Origin: Streptomyces chumphonensis | Lineage (GTDB): Bacteria > Actinomycetota > Actinomycetes > Streptomycetales > Streptomycetaceae | Assembly (NCBI RefSeq): GCF_014779715.1 | Contig: NZ_JACXYU010000010.1 | Span: forward strand, 147,997-211,996 | Length of the DNA: 64,000 nt | Reading direction: 5' to 3' | Part shown: positions 54,184-62,663 of the stretch, piece by piece | Layout of the letters: the number at the start of each line of letters is the position of its first letter | How positions within the stretch are numbered: position 1 is the stretch's first letter | Program-made: the position numbers and the translations under genes | The notes under the pieces: generated by a model | What the model was told of the DNA's origin: nothing | What the model saw: only the letters and a program-made list of their open reading frames with translations | Database searches by the model: none

Positions 54184-54270
54184 GTGGTGCCGCGTACGCC
54201 CGGCATTCCGGCGCGCGTCATCCGCGCCTGCGTACCCTGACGTCCCTGACACATCGGGAGGGAGCACGAC

Positions 54271-55053
54271 ATGACTGAGGCGGCGCAGGAGCGGGGCCCG
54301 CAACCCGGCGAACAGCGGCCGGAGCCGGCCGACGCGCGGGAGCCCCGTGAGCAGCACCTGGGCCCGGTGGTCCGGCGCCGGGGACAGACCCTCGCGGGGA
54401 CGACGGACCAGCGGCTGCTGGAGTCCGCCGGCCCCTCGGACTTCATCCACCAGGACCCGTGGCGGGTGCTGCGGATCCAGTCCGAGTTCGTCGAGGGCTT
54501 CGGCGCGCTGGCCGAGGTCGGTCCCGGCATCAGCGTGTTCGGCTCCGCCCGCACGCACGAAGGATCCCCCGAGTACGCGGCCGCCGTCGCCATCGGGCGG
54601 GGCCTGGCGGAGGCCGGCTACGCGGTGATCACCGGGGGCGGCCCCGGCGTGATGGAGGCCGCCAACCGCGGTGCCTCCGAGGCCGGCGGGACCTCCGTGG
54701 GCCTGGGCATCGAGCTGCCCTTCGAGCAGGGGCTCAACCAGTACGTCGACCTCGGCGTCAACTTCCGCTACTTCTTCGTCCGCAAGACGTGCTTCGTGAA
54801 GTACTCGCAGGGCTTCGTCGTGCTGCCGGGCGGCATGGGGACGCTCGACGAGGTCTTCGAGGCCGTCACCCTCGTGCAGACGCGGAAGGTGACGCGCTTC
54901 CCCATCGTGCTGTTCGGCTCCGCCTACTGGGAGGGGCTGCTGGGCTGGCTGCGGAGCACGGTCGCGGCCGAGGGCAAGGTGTCACCGGGCGACCTCGACC
55001 TGCTCCACCTCACCGACGACGTCGACGAGGTCATCCGGCTCGTCGCCAAGTGA
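54271..55053 (+). CDS. LOG-family (TIGR00730) Rossmann-fold protein
   Basis: A 260-residue protein; ATG 54271 behind GGGAGGGAG. The family motif PGGMGTLDEVFEAVTL and the nucleotide loop ITGGGPGVMEAANRGASEAGG are intact. LOG proteins cleave nucleoside 5'-monophosphates, producing free bases (cytokinins in plants). The first 45 residues are a disordered Pro/Gln/Arg-rich arm. Its place between dapE and folP2 is conserved in mycobacteria. Confidence 0.93.
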   Translation: MTEAAQERGPQPGEQRPEPADAREPREQHLGPVVRRRGQTLAGTTDQRLLESAGPSDFIHQDPWRVLRIQSEFVEGFGALAEVGPGISVFGSARTHEGSPEYAAAVAIGRGLAEAGYAVITGGGPGVMEAANRGASEAGGTSVGLGIELPFEQGLNQYVDLGVNFRYFFVRKTCFVKYSQGFVVLPGGMGTLDEVFEAVTLVQTRKVTRFPIVLFGSAYWEGLLGWLRSTVAAEGKVSPGDLDLLHLTDDVDEVIRLVAK

Positions 55054-55065
55054 CGGCGGTCGCGA

Positions 55066-55106
55066 CCGGGCCGCCACGCGCCGCCCCGGGGCGCGGGGGC
55101 GGCCGG
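55066..55106. terminator. GC-rich hairpin between convergent genes
   Basis: GGCCGCC (55069-55075) and GGCGGCC (55098-55104) enclose an inner repeat around CGCCCCGGGGCG. Slightly imperfect but strong, between the LOG gene and folP2. Confidence 0.55.
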
Positions 55107-55107
55107 C

Positions 55108-55968
55108 TCAGGCCAGGCCGCGGCGGGCGACGGCGGGCGGCCGGTGTCCGGCGATGGACGCCACCATGTCCAGCACCTGCCGCGTCTCGGCCACCTCGTG
55201 CACCCGGAAGACCTGCGCGCCCAGCCACGCCGAGACGGCGGTCGTCGCGAGCGTTCCGGTGAGGCGCTCCTTCACCGGCCGGTCCAGCGTCTCCCCGACG
55301 AAGTCCTTGTTCGACAGGGAGACCAGCACCGGCCACCCCGTCGCCGTCATCTCACCGAGCCGCCGGGTGGCTTCGAGGGAGTGCCGGGTGTTCTTGCCGA
55401 AGTCGTGGCCCGGGTCGATGAGGACGCCCGCACGCGGCACGCCGAGCGCGACGGCCCGCTCGGCCAGCCCCACGGTCGTGTCGAGGATGTCGGCCATGAC
55501 GTCCTCGTAGGCGACCCGGTGCGGCCGGGTCCGGGGACGCGCGCCGCCCGCGTGGGTGCACACCAGCCCCGTGCCGTACCGCGCGGCGACCTCCGCGAGG
55601 CGCGGATCGACGCCGCCCCACGCGTCGTTCAGCACGTCGGCCCCCGCCTCGCACACCGCCTCGCCGACCTCGTGCCGCCAGGTGTCGACGCTGATCACCA
55701 CCTCCGGGTGGCGCTTGCGGACCTCGGCGACGAAGGGGGCCGTGCGGCGGATCTCCTCCGCGACCCCGACCTCCTCGCCCGGACCGGCCTTCACCCCGCC
55801 GATGTCGACGACGGCCGCGCCCTCGGCCACGGCCTGTTCGACGCGGGCCAGCGCGGGCTCGTCGCGGAAGGTCGCGCCCCGGTCGTAGAAGGAGTCGGGC
55901 GTCCGGTTGACGATCGCCATGACCACCGGCTCGTGCGCGCCGAACTCCCGCCGTCCCAGCCGCAGCAT
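55108..55968 (-). CDS. folP2: Dihydropteroate synthase-like protein FolP2
   Basis: A 286-residue TIM barrel; ATG 55968 follows GGGGAGG. AIVNRTPDSFYDRGATF, VVDIGGVKAGPGEEV, VVISVDTWRHEVGEAVCEAGADVLNDAWGG, VLIDPGHDFGKNTRHSLEATRR and VLVSLSNKDFVGETL follow the folP order. However, the pterin loop differs from classical enzymes (GGVKAGPG rather than GGESTRPG). In mycobacteria the gene at this position, folP2, lacks dihydropteroate synthase activity as far as I recall. A different role is therefore possible. Confidence 0.85.
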   Translation of the reverse strand: MLRLGRREFGAHEPVVMAIVNRTPDSFYDRGATFRDEPALARVEQAVAEGAAVVDIGGVKAGPGEEVGVAEEIRRTAPFVAEVRKRHPEVVISVDTWRHEVGEAVCEAGADVLNDAWGGVDPRLAEVAARYGTGLVCTHAGGARPRTRPHRVAYEDVMADILDTTVGLAERAVALGVPRAGVLIDPGHDFGKNTRHSLEATRRLGEMTATGWPVLVSLSNKDFVGETLDRPVKERLTGTLATTAVSAWLGAQVFRVHEVAETRQVLDMVASIAGHRPPAVARRGLA

Positions 55969-56161
55969 CGGGCCTCCCCTTCCGTCCTCACCTGACCAGC
56001 GCGGTACTCCGCGCACCGACCTTAGCGGCGCCGCCCCGGCCGCACCCGGCCGCCACCGGTGAGCGTCCGTCACCGGCCCCGTGCCGACGGAGGGGGCCGG
56101 CCGTCACACCGGCATGGCACGATCGGAGCCTGCAGGCTTTCCGAGGGGTCCGGGAGATCAC

Positions 56162-56554
56162 GTGTTCTGGTTTCTGCTGCTCGCGATGCTCGTGGTCGTC
56201 GGGGCGGTCACGCTCGCCGTCATCGGCAGCGCCGACGGGACGGGGCGCACCGTCCGCGGCGGTCTGACGGACCCCGAGCCGGACCGGCCGCCCGTGGTCC
56301 TGCCGCAGGACCGCCCGCTCGGCCGGGCCGACGTCGCGGAGCTGCGGCTGCCCCTCGCGCTGCGCGGCTACCGGATGGACGAGGTGGACGACGTGCTGGA
56401 CCGCCTCGGCGCCGAGCTGGCCGAGCGGGACGCCCGGATCGTGGAGCTGGAGGCCGCGCTGGCCGGTTCCCAGGCGGCGGCCCGGGGAGACGCGGAGCTC
56501 CTCGGCGGGCCCGTCGAGCCCGACACCGGCGAGCACGGGGACCCGGCACGATGA
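56162..56554 (+). CDS. Membrane-anchored DivIVA-domain protein
   Basis: A 130-residue protein; GTG 56162 follows GGGAGA. One membrane helix (VFWFLLLAMLVVVGAVTLAVIG) is followed by a short linker and a DivIVA-like segment RLPLALRGYRMDEVDDVLDRLGAELAERDARIVELEAAL, with a coiled coil. It corresponds to the gene before tag in mycobacteria (Rv1209, from memory). It may mark curved membrane or growth sites; no partner is known. The stop overlaps tag as ATGA. Confidence 0.85.
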   Translation: MFWFLLLAMLVVVGAVTLAVIGSADGTGRTVRGGLTDPEPDRPPVVLPQDRPLGRADVAELRLPLALRGYRMDEVDDVLDRLGAELAERDARIVELEAALAGSQAAARGDAELLGGPVEPDTGEHGDPAR

Positions 56555-57117
56555 CGGACACCGCCCGGGGCCCCGACGGCCTGGCCCGCTGCCCCTGGGG
56601 CGCGGGCCCGGCGGACTACACGGCGTACCACGACGCGGAGTGGGGCCGTCCGGTCCGCGGGGACGACGCGCTGTTCGAACGGCTGTCCCTGGAAGCCTTC
56701 CAGTCCGGCCTGTCCTGGCTGACGATCCTCCGCCGCAGGGAGGGTTTCCGCGCGGCCTTCGCGGGCTTCCGGATCGCGGAGGTGGCCGGCTTCACCGGGG
56801 CGGACCGGGAGCGGCTCCTCGCCGACCCGGGCATCGTCCGCAACCGCGCCAAGGTGGACGCCGTGCTGGCGAACGCCCGGGTGCTGGCGGGCTGGGCCCC
56901 CGGCGAGCTGGACGCCCTGCTGTGGTCCTTCGCCCCGGCGGCCCGCCCGGCCCCGGCCGCACTGGCGGACGTCCCGGCCAGCACGCCGCGGTCCGCGGCG
57001 CTCGCCGGGGAACTGAAGCGGCGGGGCCTGCGCTTCGTCGGCCCGACGACGGCCTACGCGACGATGCAGGCGTGCGGCCTGGTCAACGACCACCTGCGGG
57101 ACTGCGCCTTCCGCTGA
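56551..57117 (+). CDS. tag: 3-methyladenine DNA glycosylase I
   Basis: A 188-residue base-excision repair enzyme. RCPWGAGPADYTAYHDAEWGRPVRGDDALFERLSLEAFQSGLSWLTILRRREGFRAAF is the family start with the catalytic Glu in EAFQSGLSW. FAGF, IVRNRAKVDAVLANA and the zinc/adenine end FVGPTTAYATMQACGLVNDHLRDC are present. Excises 3-methyladenine from alkylated DNA. Translationally coupled to the DivIVA-like gene. Confidence 0.95.
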   Translation: MTDTARGPDGLARCPWGAGPADYTAYHDAEWGRPVRGDDALFERLSLEAFQSGLSWLTILRRREGFRAAFAGFRIAEVAGFTGADRERLLADPGIVRNRAKVDAVLANARVLAGWAPGELDALLWSFAPAARPAPAALADVPASTPRSAALAGELKRRGLRFVGPTTAYATMQACGLVNDHLRDCAFR

Positions 57118-57134
57118 CCCCGCCCCGGCGGGTG

Positions 57135-57923
57135 TCAGCGGCCCGTGTAGCGGGGCCGCGCCTTCTGGACGAACGCCTCGACGGCGATGCGGTGGTCGGC
57201 GGAGCCGCCCGCCCGCAGCTGCAGCTCGGCCTCCTTGCCCAGCGTCTGGGCCAGCGAGTGCGAGGCGCCGAAGGCCAGCGCCTCCTTCATCGCGGCGAAC
57301 GCCACCGTGGGTCCCTCGGCGAGCCCGCGGGCGACGGCCTCCGCCTCGGCGGCGAGGTCCTCCGCCGGGACGACCCGGTGCGCCAGCCCCAGCTCCAGCG
57401 CCTCGGCGGCCTTCACCGCGCGCGGGAAGAGCAGCAGCTCGGCCGCCCGGCCGGGGCCCACGAGCCGGGGCAGCGTCCAGGCCATGCCCGAGTCGGTGGA
57501 GAGGGCCACCCCGGCGAACGCCGTGGTGAAGGAGGCCGTGTCCGCGATGATCCGGTGGTCGGCGGCGAAGGCGAACCCCGCCCCGGCGCCGGCGGCCACT
57601 CCGTTCACGGCGGCCACCACCGGCTTCGGCATGGTGGCGATGGCCAGGGTGATCGGGTTGTAGTGCTCCTCGACGGTCGTCAGCGCGGCGCCGCCGTGCT
57701 CCTCCAGCGCACCGACGTGCTCCTTGAGGTCCTGGCCGACGCAGAACGCGCGGCCGGCCCCCGTCAGCAGGACGGCCCGGACCTCCGGGTCGTCCGCCGC
57801 CCGGCGCAGGGCGTCCCGGAGGGCGTTCTTGAGCTCGTTGTCGAGGGCGTTCATCGCCTCGGGACGATTGAGCGTGATCGTCGCGAGGCCCTCGGTCATG
57901 TCGTAGCGCACGGTGTCGGCCAT
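57135..57923 (-). CDS. Enoyl-CoA hydratase/isomerase family protein
   Basis: A 262-residue crotonase. ATITLNRPEAMNALDNELKNAL, VLLTGAGRAFCVGQDLKEH (oxyanion loop), KPVVAAVNGVAAGAGAGFAFAADHRIIADTASF and LARLVGPGRA-type LPRLVGPGRAAELLLF are complete. The position normally holding one catalytic Glu (GLxPE) reads VALSTDSG, as in PaaG-type isomerases. Acts on acyl-CoA esters in degradation; the substrate is unknown. Its start has no ribosome site and may be leaderless (CATGCT six bases upstream). Confidence 0.9.
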   Translation of the reverse strand: MADTVRYDMTEGLATITLNRPEAMNALDNELKNALRDALRRAADDPEVRAVLLTGAGRAFCVGQDLKEHVGALEEHGGAALTTVEEHYNPITLAIATMPKPVVAAVNGVAAGAGAGFAFAADHRIIADTASFTTAFAGVALSTDSGMAWTLPRLVGPGRAAELLLFPRAVKAAEALELGLAHRVVPAEDLAAEAEAVARGLAEGPTVAFAAMKEALAFGASHSLAQTLGKEAELQLRAGGSADHRIAVEAFVQKARPRYTGR

Positions 57924-58202
57924 GCGCCCAGCATGGCGGAGATCATCCGGCGCCGATATACGGACGCCGGTGTGACCTGCGTCAAACCGGCCGCCCGGGG
58001 TGAGCCCGTGGTATTGCGGGGGTGATCCCCCGATTGGGGGGTTTTGCGCGAAGCGCTTGCCGAGGAGTTGACGAGCGATGTTGGTCATCGGGTCCTGCGA
58101 TGCGGGATAATGGCCGGGAACCCATGTGTTCGATGCCGGTGACACGTGCCTGAGCAGGGGCCGTCGGCTGATGTTGAGCTGGTTTCAGGAAGGGGAACGA
58201 GC
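57924..58202. promoter_or_regulatory. Divergent region between crotonase and DUF3117 genes
   Basis: Contains a hairpin with T-run (GATCCCCC-GATT-GGGGGG-TTTT, 58024-58045), rare in this genome. Directly after comes the palindrome AAGCGCTT (58051-58058), similar to the core of LacI-family operators. TTGGTC (58081-58086) and GATAAT (58106-58111) form a plausible promoter for the DUF3117 gene. Confidence 0.4.
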
Positions 58203-58370
58203 ATGGCGGCCATGAAGCCGCGGACGGGCGATGGCCCGCTCGAGGTGACCAAGGAGGGGCGGGGCATCATCATGCGCGTTCCGCTTGAGGGCGGTGGGCG
58301 GCTCGTGGTCGAGCTGACCCCCGACGAGGCGGTCGCTCTCGGCGAGGAACTGAAGAAGGTCTGCGACTGA
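58203..58370 (+). CDS. DUF3117 protein
   Basis: A 55-residue protein, nearly invariant across actinobacteria: AAMKPRTGDGPLEVTKEGRGIIMRVPLEGGGRLVVELTPDEA then ALGEELKKVC. ATG 58203 behind GGAAGGGGAACG. No function is known. Its position after tag is conserved in mycobacteria. Single beta-sheet protein by appearance, cytosolic. Confidence 0.95.
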   Translation: MAAMKPRTGDGPLEVTKEGRGIIMRVPLEGGGRLVVELTPDEAVALGEELKKVCD

Positions 58371-58396
58371 CCTCGGCTCCGGCACCGCTTGATCTT

Positions 58397-58436
58397 CCGC
58401 CGCCCCCGCAGCGCCCTCGCGCGGCGGGGGCGGCGG
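58397..58436. terminator. Hairpin after DUF3117 gene
   Basis: CCGCCGCCCCCGC (58397-58409) and GCGGGGGCGGCGG (58424-58436) pair perfectly over 13 bp. Confidence 0.7.
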
Positions 58437-58494
58437 TGTCGTTCGGTCCGGGCGCCGCGCGGCGCCGTCCTTCCCTCCGGAGCGTCCCGGCGCC

Positions 58495-59175
58495 TCAGCG
58501 GCGGACGGCACAGAGCAGTCCGTCGCCCACCGGCAGCAGCGAGGGCAGGAGCCGCGCGTCGTCCCGCACCGCCCGCAGCAGCTCCCGTACGCCCAGCACC
58601 TCCGCCGACTGGGCGCCCGAGTCCACGGTGCGGCCGTCGGCGAAGACGCCCTCGAAGCAGATCAGCCCGCCCTGCCGCAGCAGGCGCGACGACTCGTCCA
58701 GGTAGTGCGGATACTCGGTGCGGTCGCCGTCGCAGAAGACGAGGTCGTACCCGCCGTCCGCCAGCCGGGGCAGGACGTCGAGCGCCCGGCCCGGGATGAA
58801 TCGGGCCCGGTTGGCGGCGAACCCGGCGGCCCGGAACGCCTCCCGGGCGAACTGCTGGCACTCCGGCTCGATGTCGACCGTGGTGAGGACCCCGTCGGGG
58901 CGCATGCCGTGCAGCAGGTGCAGGCCCGACACCCCGGTGCCCGTACCGATCTCGACGACCGCCTTGGCGTCCGTGGCGGCGGCGAGCAGCCGCAGGGTGG
59001 CCCCCGTGCCGTCGGAGACCGGACGCATCCCGGCCTCCCGGGCCCGGTCCCGGCACCAGGACAGCGTGACGTGCACCGTGCTGTCGGCGGGCTCCCCGCC
59101 ATACGCATCGGCGAACGCCCAGCTCATCAGCCGGTTGCCGGTAATGTCCGTCTCCTGTCCCCGCGAATCACCCAA
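58495..59175 (-). CDS. Class I SAM-dependent O-methyltransferase
   Basis: A 226-residue enzyme with TTG start at 59175. AKAVVEIGTGTGVSGLHLLHGM is the SAM loop, then VLTTVDIEPECQQFAREAFRAAG and GGYDLVFCDGDRTEYPHYLDESSRLLRQGGLICFEGVF, the catechol O-methyltransferase pattern. In mycobacteria the corresponding gene (Rv1220c) lies divergent from sigE, as here. Substrate unknown. A short insert (GGEPADSTVHVTL) near the start differs from the usual AEDE sequence. Confidence 0.92.
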   Translation of the reverse strand: MGDSRGQETDITGNRLMSWAFADAYGGEPADSTVHVTLSWCRDRAREAGMRPVSDGTGATLRLLAAATDAKAVVEIGTGTGVSGLHLLHGMRPDGVLTTVDIEPECQQFAREAFRAAGFAANRARFIPGRALDVLPRLADGGYDLVFCDGDRTEYPHYLDESSRLLRQGGLICFEGVFADGRTVDSGAQSAEVLGVRELLRAVRDDARLLPSLLPVGDGLLCAVRR

Positions 59176-59299
59176 CGGGACTGTATCCGTTGCTCCGGGA
59201 ACCCGCTGATGGGACCACGCGTTGAAGGGGACAGGCAGGGAACGGCCCGGGGGGAAAGCCGGGCAAAGTGTTTATCCGGAGCTAACGGGTGAGGTGGCT

Positions 59300-60082
59300 A
59301 TGGTAGGGGCTCCACTGGACACCACCAGAGCCACCAGGGGAGGTGCGGCTCATCGCGGTGACCGGGGTGTACTCCGGTACTTCCGACGGTCCTCCGCCGA
59401 GCCACCATCCGTGACAGACACCGCTGACCACCGTCAGGCCGCCGACTCCGCTCGTGACGCGGCGCCCGCCGCCCGCGCCACCTTCGCCGGCGAAGCGGAC
59501 GGCCAGGCCTGGGCTCCTCCTTCCTGGGAGGAGATCGTCAGCACGCACAGCGCACGGGTCTACCGCCTCGCCTACCGCCTCACGGGCAACCAGCACGACG
59601 CCGAGGACCTCACGCAGGAGGTCTTCGTCCGCGTCTTCCGCTCCCTTTCGACGTACACGCCCGGCACCTTCGAGGGCTGGCTGCACCGCATCACCACGAA
59701 CCTCTTCCTGGACACGGTCCGGCGCAAGCAGCGCATCCGCTTCGACGCCCTGGCCGACGACGCCGCCGAGCGGCTGCCCAGCCGGGAGCCCTCCCCGCAG
59801 CAGCACTTCAACGACACCCACTTCGACGCGGACGTCCAGCACGCCCTGGACACCCTGGCCCCCGAGTTCCGCGCGGCCGTCGTCCTGTGCGACATCGAGG
59901 GGCTGTCCTACGAGGAGATCGCCGCGACGCTCGGCGTCAAGCTCGGCACCGTCCGCAGCCGCATCCACCGGGGCCGCTCCCACCTGCGCAAGTCGCTCGA
60001 CCACCGCTCGCCCACCCGTCGCGGAGCCCGCCGCCCCACCGCAGTGGCCGTGGGGGTGCCCGCGGAAGGTGGTGCCGTATGA
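59300..60082 (+). CDS. ECF sigma factor, orthologue of mycobacterial SigE
   Basis: A 260-residue sigma factor. ATG 59300 (MVGAPLDTTRA) is favoured; a start at GTG 59411 is possible. Region 2: VYRLAYRLTGNQHDAEDLTQEVFVRVFRSL and GWLHRITTNLFLDTVRRKQRIRFDAL. Region 4: LDTLAPEFRAAVVLCDIEGLSYEEIAATLGVKLGTVRSRIHRGRSHLRK. The N-terminal arm of about 75 residues is longer than typical. With its anti-sigma, HtrA and TatB it forms the envelope stress locus conserved in actinobacteria. The name sigE is avoided because Streptomyces uses it for another factor. The stop overlaps the anti-sigma as ATGA. Confidence 0.93.
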   Translation: MVGAPLDTTRATRGGAAHRGDRGVLRYFRRSSAEPPSVTDTADHRQAADSARDAAPAARATFAGEADGQAWAPPSWEEIVSTHSARVYRLAYRLTGNQHDAEDLTQEVFVRVFRSLSTYTPGTFEGWLHRITTNLFLDTVRRKQRIRFDALADDAAERLPSREPSPQQHFNDTHFDADVQHALDTLAPEFRAAVVLCDIEGLSYEEIAATLGVKLGTVRSRIHRGRSHLRKSLDHRSPTRRGARRPTAVAVGVPAEGGAV

Positions 60083-60909
60083 ACGGGACGCCCGGGCCCA
60101 CCCGGGCCGAGCAGCACCTCGGTGACCGGCTCGCCGCCCTGGTCGACGGCGAGCTGAGCCATGACGCCCGCGAACGGGTCCTCGCCCACCTGGCCACCTG
60201 CCAGGGCTGCAAGGCCGAGGCCGACGCCCAGCGCCGGATGAAGAGCGTCTTCGCCGACACCGCGCCGCCGCCGCCGTCCGAGGGCCTGCTGGCCCGCCTC
60301 CAGGGCCTGCCCGTCAGCACGCAGGACGACACTCCCGGCCCCGGCGGAGGTGCCGGGCGACCGCACGTCAGCCCGCTCGCGTTCTCCTACTTCCCCGGCG
60401 GCGACGGCCCCGTCAGCCTGCTCCACCCCGAGCGGGGCTTCCCCGTGCACCGGCCGCCGGAGCCGGAGCGGGGTTCGGCCTCACGCGGCCGACGCCGGTT
60501 CGCGTTCGTCGCGGCGGGTGCGTTCTCCGTGGCCGCCTTCGCGCTCGGCGGCGCCCTCGGCCCCGGGGCGGCGGGCAGCGGCTCCCCGTCCTCCACGGGC
60601 CCCGGTACCGCGCCCCTGCGCCCGACGGCCGGTGTGGAGCGTCCGGCGGAGCGCCGCAACGAGACGGCGGGTCAGGCCGTCACGCCGGTGCGCCAGGGTC
60701 CCCAGGGCCCGGTGGCCGGCGGCGGCCCCACGGCCTCGGCCGTCAGCACCGCCGACCGGCCGCCGCGCCGCACCACCCCGCTGCTTCCCCTGGCGGGCGC
60801 TCCCGGCGCGCTCCACGCCCCGTTGCCACCGCCGTCCCTGCGGGCGCCCCACCTGCACCACCCCTCTCCGGCTCCGGGTACCGCGCCCCTGGCGATCTCG
60901 CGGCGCTGA
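60079..60909 (+). CDS. ZAS-type anti-sigma factor (RseA-like)
   Basis: A 276-residue protein. Residues 10-50 carry GDRLAALVDGELSHDARERVLAHLATC with zinc ligands H37-x3-C41-x2-C44 (HLATCQGC), holding the sigma factor. One membrane segment lies at 141-162 (FAFVAAGAFSVAAFALGGAL). The outer part is Pro/Ala/Thr-rich with His at the end (LRAPHLHHPSPAP). Starts by ATGA overlap from the sigma gene. On envelope or thiol stress it should release the sigma; in mycobacteria RseA is degraded after phosphorylation. Confidence 0.88.
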   Translation: MNGTPGPTRAEQHLGDRLAALVDGELSHDARERVLAHLATCQGCKAEADAQRRMKSVFADTAPPPPSEGLLARLQGLPVSTQDDTPGPGGGAGRPHVSPLAFSYFPGGDGPVSLLHPERGFPVHRPPEPERGSASRGRRRFAFVAAGAFSVAAFALGGALGPGAAGSGSPSSTGPGTAPLRPTAGVERPAERRNETAGQAVTPVRQGPQGPVAGGGPTASAVSTADRPPRRTTPLLPLAGAPGALHAPLPPPSLRAPHLHHPSPAPGTAPLAISRR

Positions 60910-61014
60910 GCCGTACCGCCGGGGGCGTACGGCCGGTGTCATCGGTGGTGCGGCCCGCCGAGGGCAACTGGTTCAATGCCTTGCGTCAGGACGAGCCGAC
61001 CGAGTGGGGAACCG

Positions 61015-62550
61015 ATGGACGAGGCGAGGGCCACCCGTACGACGCCGCAGTGGTGGAGCCGCCCCCGTCCGACCCCGCCGCCCCGGGCCACCGCGCCGGA
61101 GCCGCGGCGGGAGCCCCTCGGAGACGAGGCCGGCACCCGGCCCGTGCCCCGGCACGGCGAGGACCCGTACGCCACGCCGCCCTACGGCGACCCCGGGCCC
61201 TGGTCCCCCGCACCGCTCGTCCAGCACCCCGGGTCCACCCCGGCGGCCGGTACCCCCGTGCCGTCCGGAGTGGTTCCCGACGCCCCGGTGCCCGTTCCGG
61301 CGGCCCCGACCGCTCCCGCGTCGGCCCCGCCGACCGGGCCCACCGGGCCGGCGCCCGCGGGGCCCGCGCCCGTCCCGTCGGCATGGCGGGGCTACGACCC
61401 GTGGGCCCGCCCGCCCGCGCGGACGACGCCGCCGGCGGTCGGCACCGGACCGGGCCGAGCCCGCCGCGCGCGGCTGCTCGCCGTCCTCCTCGCGTGTGTG
61501 CTGGTCGCCGGGCTGGCGGGCGGGTACCTGGGCGCACTGCTGGAGCGCAACGGCGAGTTCGGTACGGTCACGCTGCCGCAGGCCGCACCCGTCGGGCCGG
61601 ACCGGCCGGAGGACAGTGTGGCCGGGATCGCCGCCGCGACCCTTCCCGGCGTCGTGACGCTGCACGTCAGCGGAGGCGGTGCCCAGGGCACCGGGACGGG
61701 CTTCGTGCTGGACGAGCGCGGTCACATCCTCACCAACCACCACGTCGTCAGCCCGGCCGGTGCCGACGGCCGGATACAGGTGACGTTCAGCAGCGGCCAG
61801 ACGGCCCAGGGCCGGCTCGTCGGCGGGGACGGCGGCTACGACCTGGCGGTGGTGAAGGTCGACGGCGTGCGCAACCTCAAGCCGCTGCCGCTGGGCGACT
61901 CGGACGCCGTCCGGGTGGGTGACCCGGTCGTGGCGATCGGCGCGCCCTTCGACCTGGCCGGAACGGTCACCTCGGGCATCATCAGCGCGAAGGAGCGCCC
62001 CATCACGGCGGGCGGCGACGACGCGAGCGACGTCAGCTACGTGGACGCCCTGCAGACCGACGCCCCCATCAACCCCGGCAACTCCGGCGGGCCGCTGGTG
62101 GACGTCGAGGGGCGGGTGATCGGGGTCAACAGCGCGATCCGGTCGGCCGAGGGGCAGTTGGGGGAGACCCGCGGCGGGTCCATCGGGCTCGGCTTCGCCA
62201 TACCCGTCAACCAGGCCAAGCGCGTCGCCGAGGAGCTCATCAACACCGGCCGGGCCACCCATCCGGTGATCGGGGTGCGGGTGGACATGTCCTTCACCGG
62301 GGACGGCGCGCGCGTCGGCGTGGCCGACGGCGGTCGCCCGGCGGTGGTCGAGGGCGGCCCGGCCGACCGCGCGGGCATCGAGGAGGGCGACGTCATCACG
62401 GCGGTGGACGGCGACGTGGTCCGTACCGGCGAGGAGCTGATCGTCAAGATCCGCAGTCACCGTCCGGGAGACCGGCTGGACCTGACCGTCCTGCGCGACG
62501 GCCGGGAGGAGAGCGTCACCGTGACCTTGGACACGGCGGGCGGCGAATGA
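61015..62550 (+). CDS. HtrA-type serine protease with PDZ domain
   Basis: A 511-residue membrane protease. The first 150 residues are Pro-rich cytosolic sequence; one membrane helix lies at about 153-175 (RLLAVLLACVLVAGLAGGYLGALL). The trypsin-like domain has His (HILTNHHVVSP), Asp (GGYDLAVVKVDGV) and Ser (PINPGNSGGPLVDVEG). The PDZ domain follows (HPVIGVRVDMSF, GGPADRAGIEEGDVITAVDGDVV). Degrades or refolds damaged exported proteins. ATG 61015 is preceded by GTGGGGA. Located in the same stress locus as the sigma factor; probably its target. Confidence 0.94.
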   Translation: MDEARATRTTPQWWSRPRPTPPPRATAPEPRREPLGDEAGTRPVPRHGEDPYATPPYGDPGPWSPAPLVQHPGSTPAAGTPVPSGVVPDAPVPVPAAPTAPASAPPTGPTGPAPAGPAPVPSAWRGYDPWARPPARTTPPAVGTGPGRARRARLLAVLLACVLVAGLAGGYLGALLERNGEFGTVTLPQAAPVGPDRPEDSVAGIAAATLPGVVTLHVSGGGAQGTGTGFVLDERGHILTNHHVVSPAGADGRIQVTFSSGQTAQGRLVGGDGGYDLAVVKVDGVRNLKPLPLGDSDAVRVGDPVVAIGAPFDLAGTVTSGIISAKERPITAGGDDASDVSYVDALQTDAPINPGNSGGPLVDVEGRVIGVNSAIRSAEGQLGETRGGSIGLGFAIPVNQAKRVAEELINTGRATHPVIGVRVDMSFTGDGARVGVADGGRPAVVEGGPADRAGIEEGDVITAVDGDVVRTGEELIVKIRSHRPGDRLDLTVLRDGREESVTVTLDTAGGE

Positions 62551-62663
62551 ACCCCTGACCCCGACGCGTCGGGTCCACCGACTCCCGCCGGGCGCCCCCG
62601 TCCGGGTACCGTGACGGGCGGGGCCCGACACCCCGCCCGGCAGAGCCTTGGAGGAGCGGCACA

